DNA of 64,000 nucleotides, from contig CAKOJN010000002.1 in the NCBI GenBank assembly GCA_934090685.1, forward strand, positions 124,001-188,000, written 5' to 3'. Below, one piece after another: positions 9,097 through 16,252 of this stretch. How positions within the stretch are numbered: position 1 is the first letter of the stretch; each line of letters begins with the position of its first letter. This stretch comes from an uncultured Bacilli bacterium (GTDB taxonomy: Bacteria > Bacillota_I > Bacilli_A > RF39 > UBA660). The position numbers were made by a program, and so were the translations under genes. The notes beneath the pieces are model-generated. The model worked only from the letters and a program-made list of their open reading frames with translations, was not told where the DNA came from and did not search any database.

Positions 9097-9679
9097 AGAA
9101 GTTGTTAATATGTCATGGCCAACACTTGTAATAGTAATAGCTATCATATTGATATTGAAAGTAACTTATTATTTTAAAGGTGAAAGAAAAACATTTTGTT
9201 TACATGAAGAACTAATGGATTTATTATTTCTCTTGTATTTAATTATGCTTTTCCAACTTGTGACTACTCAAGATTTAGCAGGCGGAGGAACTAACTTATC
9301 ACCATTTAAAGAAATATTTAGATATGAAGTTGGTAGTAATTTGTTCTATAGACAAGTAGTTGGTAATATAGCATTGTTTGTGCCTCTTGGTTATTTTGCA
9401 TCTAGATATTGTAAGATTAATGATTTCTTAACTATATTTTTAGTAACATTACTTTCAAGTGGAGTAATAGAAACAGTTCAATATTTTATAGGAAGATGTT
9501 TTGATATAGATGATATTATATTAAATGTTGTAGGTGGAGTAGTTGGATTTTTGTTATATATTGCATTATCTGCGATTAATAAGCATTTACCTAAGGTATT
9601 ACAAAAAAATTGGTTTTATAATTTATTAAGTATAGGAATTGTTGCTTTTATAGTAATATGTGTACTTAGAATATATTAA
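9071..9679 (+). CDS. VanZ-like integral membrane protein
   Basis: A 202-residue protein with about five hydrophobic helices and the VanZ-family signature in order: NLSPF, then NIALFVPLGY, then a Glu-rich helix with IETVQYF, then GRCFDIDDIILNVVGG. VanZ homologues affect sensitivity to glycopeptides and lipoglycopeptides in some Firmicutes, but most chromosomal members have no known function. The start at 9071 follows GGAG (9061-9064) and overlaps yqfD by 26 bases. It occupies the place where phoH and yqfF stand in Bacillus. Confidence 0.82.
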   Translation: MKIMESAIREVVNMSWPTLVIVIAIILILKVTYYFKGERKTFCLHEELMDLLFLLYLIMLFQLVTTQDLAGGGTNLSPFKEIFRYEVGSNLFYRQVVGNIALFVPLGYFASRYCKINDFLTIFLVTLLSSGVIETVQYFIGRCFDIDDIILNVVGGVVGFLLYIALSAINKHLPKVLQKNWFYNLLSIGIVAFIVICVLRIY

Positions 9680-9687
9680 GGAGTTTT

Positions 9688-10128
9688 ATGAAGGATTATA
9701 TTTTTAATACAACAAATGATAAAATTGATACAAGTGAAATGGATAAAGTAATTAATTTTGCCTGTAAAAAAATGGGTGTTATAAATCCACTTTTAAATAT
9801 AGTGCTTGTTGATAATAAAAAGATTCAGGAAATAAATAAAGAATATAGAGGTAAAGATGCTGTAACTGATGTTATATCTTTTGCGTTTGAAGAAGTAAGC
9901 GATGTAGAATATGAAGATATTAGGTTTTTAGGAGAAATATATATATCTTATGAAAGATGCTGTGAACAAGCAGAAGAATTTGGACATAGTGTAAGGCGAG
10001 AACTTTGCTATTTAGCAGTGCATGGACTTTTACATTTACTTGGATATGATCATATGAATGAAGAAGATAAAAAAGTTATGAGAACTCTAGAAGAGGAGAT
10101 TTTAAATGAATATGATATCAAGAGATGA
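9688..10128 (+). CDS. ybeY: Endoribonuclease YbeY
   Basis: A 146-residue zinc-dependent RNase of the UPF0054 family that takes part in 16S rRNA 3' end maturation and ribosome quality control. The metal site is seen in AVHGLLHLLGYDH (three His of the HxxxHxxxxxH motif). Length and position before dgkA are typical. Confidence 0.95.
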   Translation: MKDYIFNTTNDKIDTSEMDKVINFACKKMGVINPLLNIVLVDNKKIQEINKEYRGKDAVTDVISFAFEEVSDVEYEDIRFLGEIYISYERCCEQAEEFGHSVRRELCYLAVHGLLHLLGYDHMNEEDKKVMRTLEEEILNEYDIKR

Positions 10129-10507
10129 AAGAAAAAGTCAAAAAGGAATAAAAAAATTTATTAATAGTTTTACTTATCCTATTAAGGGACTTAAGTATGC
10201 TTATAGAAATGAACAAAATTTAGTAGTGGATGTTGGTATTGCAATAATCGTTGTTTTATGTGGACTAATATTTAAAGTTAGCGGTATTGAATGGGCAATA
10301 CTTGCGCTTACAATTGGACTTGTAATATCATGTGAACTTATTAATACAGCAATAGAAGCAGTAGTTGACTTAATAACAGAAGAATATCATCCTCTTGCTA
10401 AAGTTGCTAAAGATACATCAGCCTCTGCTGTATTTATATTTGCAATAGTAGCGATTATAGTAGGACTTATAATATTTTTACCAAAAATAATAATGCTTTT
10501 TAGATAG
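10106..10507 (+). CDS. dgkA: Diacylglycerol/undecaprenol kinase
   Basis: A 133-residue small membrane kinase with three hydrophobic helices. The family signature is the acidic ELINTAIEAVVDLITEE stretch, then AKDTSASAV. Gram-positive members mainly phosphorylate undecaprenol, feeding the lipid carrier pool for wall synthesis. The gene overlaps ybeY by 23 bases, with AGGAG (10093-10097) placed 8 bases before the ATG. Confidence 0.93.
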   Translation: MNMISRDERKSQKGIKKFINSFTYPIKGLKYAYRNEQNLVVDVGIAIIVVLCGLIFKVSGIEWAILALTIGLVISCELINTAIEAVVDLITEEYHPLAKVAKDTSASAVFIFAIVAIIVGLIIFLPKIIMLFR

Positions 10508-10515
10508 GAGTAATA

Positions 10516-10896
10516 ATGAAAGAAAGATTAATAAAATTATTAGATAATAGTTATTCACCATATTCAAATATGAAGTTTTCATGTATAGTTGAGTGTGAAA
10601 ATGGAAATATGTATGAAGGAGTAAACATTGAAAATGCATCATTTGGAGGTACTATTTGTGCTGAGAGAAATGCTATTAATAATGCAATAAGTCATGGAGA
10701 GAGAAAATTCAAATCACTTTATTTAATGACAAGTAGCGATGAAATATGTTATCCATGTAATATATGTAAACAAACATTCTTAGAGTTTTTTGATGATGAT
10801 GTTATTTTTAATATAATGACTCATAATGGGAAAATGAAAGTAATGACATTTAAAGAGTTGATGGCAACTACATTTACTAAGGAGGACTTAGTATGA
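10516..10896 (+). CDS. cdd: Cytidine deaminase
   Basis: A 126-residue small tetrameric-type cytidine deaminase (pyrimidine salvage, cytidine to uridine). The zinc site is visible as CAERNA (Cys-Ala-Glu) and PCNIC further on. Substrate-binding residues in NIENASFGGTICAE are kept. It ends in a 4-base ATGA overlap with era. Confidence 0.94.
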   Translation: MKERLIKLLDNSYSPYSNMKFSCIVECENGNMYEGVNIENASFGGTICAERNAINNAISHGERKFKSLYLMTSSDEICYPCNICKQTFLEFFDDDVIFNIMTHNGKMKVMTFKELMATTFTKEDLV

Positions 10897-11780
10897 GAAG
10901 TGGTTTTGTAAGTTTAATAGGAAGACCTAATACAGGTAAAAGTACTTTATTAAATTCAATATTAAAAGAAAAAGTTGCGATTATATCAAATAAACCTCAA
11001 ACAACAAGAAATTTAGTACAAGGAATATATAATGAAGATGATACACAAATAGTATTTGTAGATACTCCTGGTATTCATAAACCAATTGATAAGTTAGGAG
11101 TTGCATTAAATGCTCAAGCATATTATTCAATAAATGATGTAGATGTTTTGCTTTTAGTAGTAGATGCATCAGTACCTTATGGAAAGGGAGATCAATTTAT
11201 AATTAATAAACTTGAGAATGTTGATAAACCAGTTTTCTTAATATTAAATAAAATAGATAAGTTAACAAATGATCAAATACTACTTAAAATAAATGAATAT
11301 AAAGATTTATATGAGTTTGCAGAAATAATACCATTATCTGCTTTAAAAGATGATAATATTGATAGATTAATAAGTGTACTTAAAAAATATTTACCTGATA
11401 ATGTTAAATATTTTATGGATGATGAAAAAACAACTCAAGAATTAGATTTTAGATTATCTGAAATAGTTCGTGAGAAAATATTCATACATACTAATGAAGA
11501 AGTACCTCATTCAATATCTTGTAAATTAGTGGGTTATGAAGAAAATTCTAAGATAGCCAAAGTATATATAGATATAATAGTAGATAGAGATTCTTTACGT
11601 AAAATAATAATAGGCGCTAATGGTAATATGATTAAGTTAATAGGTAGAGAAGCAAGAATAGATATGGAAGGTATATTAGGAAAGAAAGTATATCTAGAAC
11701 TATATTGTAAAACTATTAAAAAATGGAGAGAGAAAGAAAAATATATAAAAGATTTAGGATATTTATTAAATAATGAATAA
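10893..11780 (+). CDS. era: GTPase Era
   Basis: A 295-residue ribosome-assembly GTPase. G1 is GRPNTGKST (about residues 8-16), G3 DTPGIHKP, G4 NKID. The C-terminal KH domain has GANGNMIKLIGREAR and binds the 3' end of 16S rRNA. It overlaps cdd by 4 bases. Confidence 0.97.
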   Translation: MRSGFVSLIGRPNTGKSTLLNSILKEKVAIISNKPQTTRNLVQGIYNEDDTQIVFVDTPGIHKPIDKLGVALNAQAYYSINDVDVLLLVVDASVPYGKGDQFIINKLENVDKPVFLILNKIDKLTNDQILLKINEYKDLYEFAEIIPLSALKDDNIDRLISVLKKYLPDNVKYFMDDEKTTQELDFRLSEIVREKIFIHTNEEVPHSISCKLVGYEENSKIAKVYIDIIVDRDSLRKIIIGANGNMIKLIGREARIDMEGILGKKVYLELYCKTIKKWREKEKYIKDLGYLLNNE

Positions 11781-11825
11781 ATAATTTTATTTTCCTGCAA
11801 TATAATATTGTAAGGAGAAGATAAT

Positions 11826-11906
11826 ATGACTAAAGAAGAAGCTTGGGAGTTATTTAAACAAACAGGAAAGATTGAATATTATTTAAAATATAAAGAAGGG
11901 AAATAG
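11826..11906 (+). CDS. yqzL: YqzL family small protein
   Basis: A 26-residue frame between era and recO reads MTKEEAWELFKQTGKIEYYL, then a short basic tail. The pattern W-x-x-F-x-x-T-G-x-I-x-x-Y-L is that of YqzL, a tiny protein of unknown function that sits between era and recO in Bacillus. AAGGAG lies just before the ATG. Position and motif make a chance frame unlikely. Confidence 0.78.
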   Translation: MTKEEAWELFKQTGKIEYYLKYKEGK

Positions 11907-11918
11907 TATATATAAGAC

Positions 11919-12644
11919 ATGAAGATTATTGAAGTAGAAGGAATAGTTGTAAGCAATACACCATATAAAGAAAGCAGTAAAATAATAAATATATTTACTT
12001 CTGAATATGGAATAATAGGGTGTATATCTAAAGGATGTAAAAATCTTAAAAGCAAATTAAGATTACCTAGTGAGAAGTTTGCTTATGGGACATTTCATTT
12101 GTATTATAAAGAAAATGGTCTTTCTACTTTAATAGATGGTGATATTAAAAATTATTTCTTTAATATTAAAAGTGATATAGTTAAGATAAGTTATTTGTCT
12201 TATCTTGTAGAACTTGCTGTTCATACATATAAAGAAAGTGAAAATAATGAAGTTTATAATCTATTAATAGATGCAATACTAAAAATAGAAGATAATTTAG
12301 ATCCTAGAATAATTACTAATATATTAGAAGTACAATATTTAAGTTATTTAGGCATCAATTTAAACTTAGATGAATGTGTTAAATGTGGTAGTTCTAAAGT
12401 AGTAACACTTTCTATGAATAAAGGTGGATATGTATGTGCTAACTGTAGAGATAATGAAGAACTAATTGATGAAAAAGTTTTAAAATTATTAAGACTTTAT
12501 CAATATGTTGATATATCTAAAATAAGTAATTTAGATATAGATGAAAATAATTCAAAAATAATAAGTAAAATAATAGATGAATATTATGACTTATATTCAG
12601 GACTTAGAACTAAAAGTAAAAAGTTTTTAAAAGAAATAGATTAA
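11919..12644 (+). CDS. recO: DNA repair protein RecO
   Basis: A 241-residue protein with an N-terminal OB fold (EGIVVSNTPYKESSKIINIFT), a helical middle and a zinc motif CVKCGS...YVCANC. It helps RecR load RecA on SSB-coated DNA. It is the last gene of the yqfC operon. The Shine-Dalgarno is weak, and the gene starts 12 bases after yqzL. Confidence 0.94.
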   Translation: MKIIEVEGIVVSNTPYKESSKIINIFTSEYGIIGCISKGCKNLKSKLRLPSEKFAYGTFHLYYKENGLSTLIDGDIKNYFFNIKSDIVKISYLSYLVELAVHTYKESENNEVYNLLIDAILKIEDNLDPRIITNILEVQYLSYLGINLNLDECVKCGSSKVVTLSMNKGGYVCANCRDNEELIDEKVLKLLRLYQYVDISKISNLDIDENNSKIISKIIDEYYDLYSGLRTKSKKFLKEID

Positions 12645-12660
12645 TAAGATCTATTTTTCT
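12634..12660 (+). terminator. Terminator of the yqfC-recO operon
   Basis: AAATAGAT (12634-12641) pairs with ATCTATTT (12649-12656), followed by T-rich sequence. The stem overlaps the recO stop codon. Confidence 0.8.
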
Positions 12661-12663
12661 TTT

Positions 12664-12723
12664 GGTCAACTAAATGTCAATCAAATGTAAATTGACTAGG
12701 GGGGGGGGTGTAAGTGTTATAAT
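12664..12723 (+). promoter_or_regulatory. Pilin promoter with G10 spacer tract and inverted repeat
   Basis: TTGACT (12692-12697) and extended TGTTATAAT (TATAAT at 12718-12723) are separated by 20 bases that contain ten consecutive G (12699-12708). The half-sites GTCAAC (12665-12670) and AATTGACT (12690-12697) form an imperfect inverted repeat that includes the -35. The whole block is closely similar to the one at 46375-46432, where the spacer is 18 bases and has no G tract. Confidence 0.75.
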
Positions 12724-12765
12724 TTAACTATACTAAGTAAAGTAAGAGTAAAGGAGTAGGATAAA

Positions 12766-14358
12766 ATGAAAAATAAAGGATTTACATTAGTAGAGTTACT
12801 AGCAGTAATCGCAATACTTGCAATACTAGTAATAATAGCAATTCCAAATGTATTAAAGATGTTTAACGATTCAAAAAAGAATGCATTTATGGTACAAGCA
12901 AGAAAAACAGCAAATGTAGCGCAAGAACATACAGTACTTTCAAGTGATAAGACATTTGATTGTAATAGTCTTTTAACAGGACAAAAGTTTAAAGATTGTA
13001 CTGCCACAGTAGATAAAAACAATCAAGTATCAGTAGATGTACTAGGAAGTGGAACATATGAAAACTTTTTAATGGTAGATGTAACACCAAATGCTAATTC
13101 AGGAACATTTGTTGACTTATCAAAGTTAAATACAATAGAAACAGAAAAAGAATTTAAAGAGTCATTAGTAAAGAATAATAAAATAAATGAACCAACATTT
13201 AAACAAATGACAGCAGATGAACTAGTTAATATTCAATCTAAATTTAGTATCCTAACTGATGAAGATAAACAAAAATATAAAGATGAATATAATGATTTAT
13301 TAAAAAACATTAAAATAGAAAATAACTTAATTAAAAATACTTCATCAGAGCGGATAGATTTCGCAGCAACTATGACATTACCAGCAGGAAAATATAAAAT
13401 AGTGTATAAATTAAATGATTTAGATTCGGACTATCCTATTGTAACAGATGATATTATTAGTAAATTGGACAGCATGAGTTCCTCTGAATATTTAAATTCA
13501 TTGTTTACTGAATATTCTATTAGTGATGATAAGAATGCATTAACTGGCACAATAAATATTTCAAAAGATACAAAGTATTATTTGTTTGGGGAAATTCGTG
13601 AAAATGGAATAGGCCCTGAAATAACAATAAAAGGATCATCAATCTCTTCTGTTGCTGTTAATGGAGAAGAAAATATATATTTATTACCAGCAGAAGTATC
13701 AAGCTATAAAGATGCAGGAGTGTCATATAACAGTAAAACTTTAACTGGAAATGATGTATATACATATACTAATTTAAAAGATAAAGAAGGAGATTATAAA
13801 TATATATATGTAGTTAAAACAAATCAAGGAGTAAAAGTATTAAGAAGATATATTACAGTATCTAATAATACAAGTGAAAAATGTTTTAAATTTAATAAAG
13901 AAAATCAAGAAATAGAACAATATTATTTTGTTGAAAATAATGTATCTGGTGGTAAGAAATGTCCAATGAATGTAGTAATACCAGAAAAGATATCAGGAGT
14001 GCAAGTAAAGTCTATTGGTGAGAGTGCATTTAAAGTTTGTAGGGATGGTATAGTAACATCAACATCTTTTACAAATAATAAGTATGAAATAAAACCAATG
14101 ATGAGTATATCGTGTCCTGGCATCGGGATCACATCTGTTATATTGCCAGAGGGATTAGAATATATTGGTGATAGAGCATTTAAAGGAAATCACTTAAAAA
14201 CAGTAACAATACCATCTAGTGTTAAGGAAATAGGATATTATGCTTTTGCAGATAATCAATTACAAACTGTTACATTTAAAGGTGATAAGAGTAAAATTGC
14301 CATTTATTATAATGCCTTTAAAGGAGAAAAACATTCTGATAGTGTTAATGCTATATAA
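12766..14358 (+). CDS. Type IV prepilin-like protein with Ig-like stalk and BspA/LRR head
   Basis: A 530-residue protein beginning MKNKGFTLVELLAVIAILA, a class III prepilin leader with cleavage expected between Gly5 and Phe6, conserved Glu at +5 and a hydrophobic assembly helix. The body (about 40-285) is unique. Residues about 289-365 form an Ig-like stalk (YKDAG...GDYKYIYVVK, resembling DUF5011/Cry22-type repeats). Residues about 370-530 are a BspA-type LRR head with four I-G-x-x-A-F repeats, highly similar to the fragment at 1-592. Start chosen by AAGGAG (12751-12756). The product should be processed by a prepilin peptidase and assembled by the PilB-like ATPase at 55256-56938; neither step is shown by the sequence itself. 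Its promoter has a slippage-prone G tract. Confidence 0.85.
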   Translation: MKNKGFTLVELLAVIAILAILVIIAIPNVLKMFNDSKKNAFMVQARKTANVAQEHTVLSSDKTFDCNSLLTGQKFKDCTATVDKNNQVSVDVLGSGTYENFLMVDVTPNANSGTFVDLSKLNTIETEKEFKESLVKNNKINEPTFKQMTADELVNIQSKFSILTDEDKQKYKDEYNDLLKNIKIENNLIKNTSSERIDFAATMTLPAGKYKIVYKLNDLDSDYPIVTDDIISKLDSMSSSEYLNSLFTEYSISDDKNALTGTINISKDTKYYLFGEIRENGIGPEITIKGSSISSVAVNGEENIYLLPAEVSSYKDAGVSYNSKTLTGNDVYTYTNLKDKEGDYKYIYVVKTNQGVKVLRRYITVSNNTSEKCFKFNKENQEIEQYYFVENNVSGGKKCPMNVVIPEKISGVQVKSIGESAFKVCRDGIVTSTSFTNNKYEIKPMMSISCPGIGITSVILPEGLEYIGDRAFKGNHLKTVTIPSSVKEIGYYAFADNQLQTVTFKGDKSKIAIYYNAFKGEKHSDSVNAI

Positions 14359-14381
14359 AGTACATATTGACCTTATTAATT

Positions 14382-14408
14382 AGACTGAATTTAATGTTCA
14401 GTCTTTTA
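14382..14408 (+). terminator. Terminator of the LRR-pilin gene
   Basis: AGACTGAA (14382-14389) pairs with TTCAGTCT (14397-14404), then T-rich. Very similar to the hairpin at 595-620. Confidence 0.85.
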
Positions 14409-14427
14409 TTTGAAAAAAATAAAAAAA

Positions 14428-14454
14428 TTAGCACTTTGGTATTGACTTTGCTAA
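14428..14454 (+). promoter_or_regulatory. Degenerate upstream CIRCE-like site
   Basis: TTAGCACTT, nine bases, then CTTTGCTAA. The left arm is nearly perfect and the right arm matches the GAGTGCTAA consensus at 6 of 9. Total length is 27 bases, as in a true CIRCE. It covers the -35 box. Confidence 0.5.
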
Positions 14455-14470
14455 TAATGCATACTATAAT
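14442..14470 (+). promoter_or_regulatory. SigA-type promoter of the hrcA operon
   Basis: TTGACT (14442-14447), 17-base spacer, TATAAT (14465-14470). Confidence 0.88.
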
Positions 14471-14474
14471 AGTG

Positions 14475-14501
14475 TTAGCACTAAAAAGGAAAGAGTGCTA
14501 A
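14475..14501 (+). promoter_or_regulatory. CIRCE operator for HrcA
   Basis: TTAGCACTa, nine bases, GAGTGCTAA: one mismatch from the CIRCE consensus. It lies just after the -10 box and abuts the Shine-Dalgarno (AGGAGG) of hrcA, so bound HrcA would block transcription. Confidence 0.95.
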
Positions 14502-14511
14502 GGAGGTATAT

Positions 14512-15531
14512 ATGATTGGAACTAGACAAAAAGAGTTATTAAAGACAATAGTTGAAGAATATATAAAAACAGCTAGACCTGTCGGTAGTAAATCTTTATG
14601 TAAGAAATTTAAATGTTCAAGTGCTACTATTAGAAATGATATGGCTGACTTAGAAGATTTAGGTTATTTAGAGAAGACACATATATCTTCAGGTAGAGTT
14701 CCATCTGAAAGTGGATACAGATATTATGTTGATAACTTAATGGAGCCTAAGAAGATTAGTGGGGAGGATATGTTAAAACTTCAAACTATCTTTAATAACA
14801 AAGAACTTGAACTTACTGATGCGATAAGTAAGAGCTTGGAAATAATTAGTGATATGACTAATTATACTTCTGTTATCTTAGGTAAAGAATCTAGTAATAA
14901 TACACTGCAGAAAGTTGAAGTTATACCTATTAGTGAGAAACAATTAATCGCAATTGTTATTACTAATACTGGTCATGTTGAAAATAAGAATATTATCCTA
15001 GAAGAGAATATTCCTGCGGATGAAATTGCTAAAACTACTGAGTTATTAAACAAGATGCTTATAGGGACGCCAATAGATGAGGTTCCAAGTAAACTTGAGT
15101 TTGATATCAAGCCTATAATAAGAAATTATATTCAAAATTATGAGGTTGTGTATAATGCTTTTTATAACGCTTTGTCAAATTTTGCAAGTGAAAGGGATGT
15201 TAAATTTACTGGTAAAGCTAATATATTAAAACAACCAGAATTCAATACAGTTGATGATGTTAAAAACATTATAAGTAAATTTGAAAGCAAAGATATGGTG
15301 AGTAAAATTGAAGAAAGTGATGATGAGGTTAAGGTATATATTGGTAGCGAAAGTGAGATTGATGATAACGTCACAATAGTTAAAACAAAATATAATGCTG
15401 GTGGTAGAGAAGGTACTATCGCAGTAATAGGTCCTAAAAGAATGGAATATGATAGAGTTGTCAATATGCTTGAATATTTAAAGAAAAATATAGAAAGCAA
15501 AGGAAAGGAAGATGAACTTGAAAAAGAATAA
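14512..15531 (+). CDS. hrcA: Heat-inducible transcription repressor HrcA
   Basis: A 339-residue protein with an N-terminal winged helix (RPVGSKSLCKKFKCSSATIR, then LEKTHISSGRVPSESGYRYYVD) and the C-terminal HrcA regulatory domain. It binds CIRCE and represses the heat-shock operon, with activity set by the chaperonin GroEL. AGGAGG at 14501-14506. The end overlaps grpE by 20 bases. The autoregulatory CIRCE stands directly upstream. Confidence 0.96.
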   Translation: MIGTRQKELLKTIVEEYIKTARPVGSKSLCKKFKCSSATIRNDMADLEDLGYLEKTHISSGRVPSESGYRYYVDNLMEPKKISGEDMLKLQTIFNNKELELTDAISKSLEIISDMTNYTSVILGKESSNNTLQKVEVIPISEKQLIAIVITNTGHVENKNIILEENIPADEIAKTTELLNKMLIGTPIDEVPSKLEFDIKPIIRNYIQNYEVVYNAFYNALSNFASERDVKFTGKANILKQPEFNTVDDVKNIISKFESKDMVSKIEESDDEVKVYIGSESEIDDNVTIVKTKYNAGGREGTIAVIGPKRMEYDRVVNMLEYLKKNIESKGKEDELEKE

Positions 15532-16231
15532 TAAAAATAAATCAGAAAAAGAATTAAATAAATCATGTAATTGTAGCGATGAGTGTACTTGTGGCTGCAA
15601 TGAAGGAAAAGAATGTACATGTCATGATGAAAATTGTGGATGTAATGAAAATGACTGCACTTGTGAAAATGAATGCAACTGTGATGATTGTGGATGTGAT
15701 GAATGTGGGTGTGAAGAAGAATCTTCTTGCGCAGGTGAGTGTAGTGGATGCTCTGGATGTGGAAGCATGGACACTGATACAATGATTCAAATACTTGGAA
15801 GTAGAAATCAAGAACTTGAAGAAAAATATATGAGACTTCAAGCTGAATTTTTGAACTTCAAGACTAGAACTCAAAGTGAAATAAGTAGAATGCTTCAATA
15901 TGAAGGAGAAGATTTTATAAAAGAAATCTTAACAATAAAAGATAATTTAGAAAGAGCTGTTATGATGGATGATAATGATTTAACAGATGATGTTAGTAAG
16001 TTCTTAAGTGGAATTAAAATGATACTTGGAAATTTAACATCAGTTCTTGATAAATTTGAAGTTAAAGAAATAGATTGTCTAGGACTTGAATTTGATCCTA
16101 CTCTTGAAGAGGCTGTATTAACTGATCAAGATGAAAGTAAACCAGCTAATGTGGTTTTAGAAGTATTAACAAAGGGATACAAATATAAAGATAAAGTTAT
16201 TAGACATGCTATGGTTAAAGTAAATAAATAA
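15512..16231 (+). CDS. grpE: Nucleotide exchange factor GrpE with Cys-rich N-terminal extension
   Basis: A 239-residue protein. From about residue 87 it is an ordinary GrpE: a long coiled coil (RNQELEEKYMRLQAEFLNFK), the four-helix region, and a C-terminal beta-wing (EVLTKGYKYKDKVIRHAMVKV). It drives ADP release from DnaK. The N-terminal part is abnormal: residues 19-83 hold 21 cysteines in about 65 residues, mostly as CxC or CxxC, with many Asp/Glu/Asn and Gly between, like a metallothionein or metal-binding tail. The start overlaps hrcA by 20 bases and is the only good one (AGGAAAGG before the ATG). The frame runs without break into the GrpE core, so a frameshift artefact is unlikely. Confidence 0.93.
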   Translation: MNLKKNNKNKSEKELNKSCNCSDECTCGCNEGKECTCHDENCGCNENDCTCENECNCDDCGCDECGCEEESSCAGECSGCSGCGSMDTDTMIQILGSRNQELEEKYMRLQAEFLNFKTRTQSEISRMLQYEGEDFIKEILTIKDNLERAVMMDDNDLTDDVSKFLSGIKMILGNLTSVLDKFEVKEIDCLGLEFDPTLEEAVLTDQDESKPANVVLEVLTKGYKYKDKVIRHAMVKVNK

Positions 16232-16252
16232 TAAATAAAGGAGAGATAAAAT

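Noticed and set aside
1..14358. Diversity-generating retroelement behind the variable LRR positions
   Set aside because: No reverse transcriptase, template repeat or typical IMH sequence is in the window. The changes are not restricted to A positions. Only the pattern of variation is reported.
15566..15760. Frameshift or assembly error as the cause of the Cys-rich GrpE start
   Set aside because: The frame is unbroken from a well placed start codon through the Cys region into the GrpE core. The Cys spacing is regular, which random sequence in a wrong frame would not give.
15162..15782. 206-codon open frame on the minus strand, rich in His, Cys and Ser
   Set aside because: It is the antisense shadow of hrcA and the Cys-rich part of grpE. 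It has no ribosome binding site, and its composition follows from the repeated TGT/TGC codons opposite.
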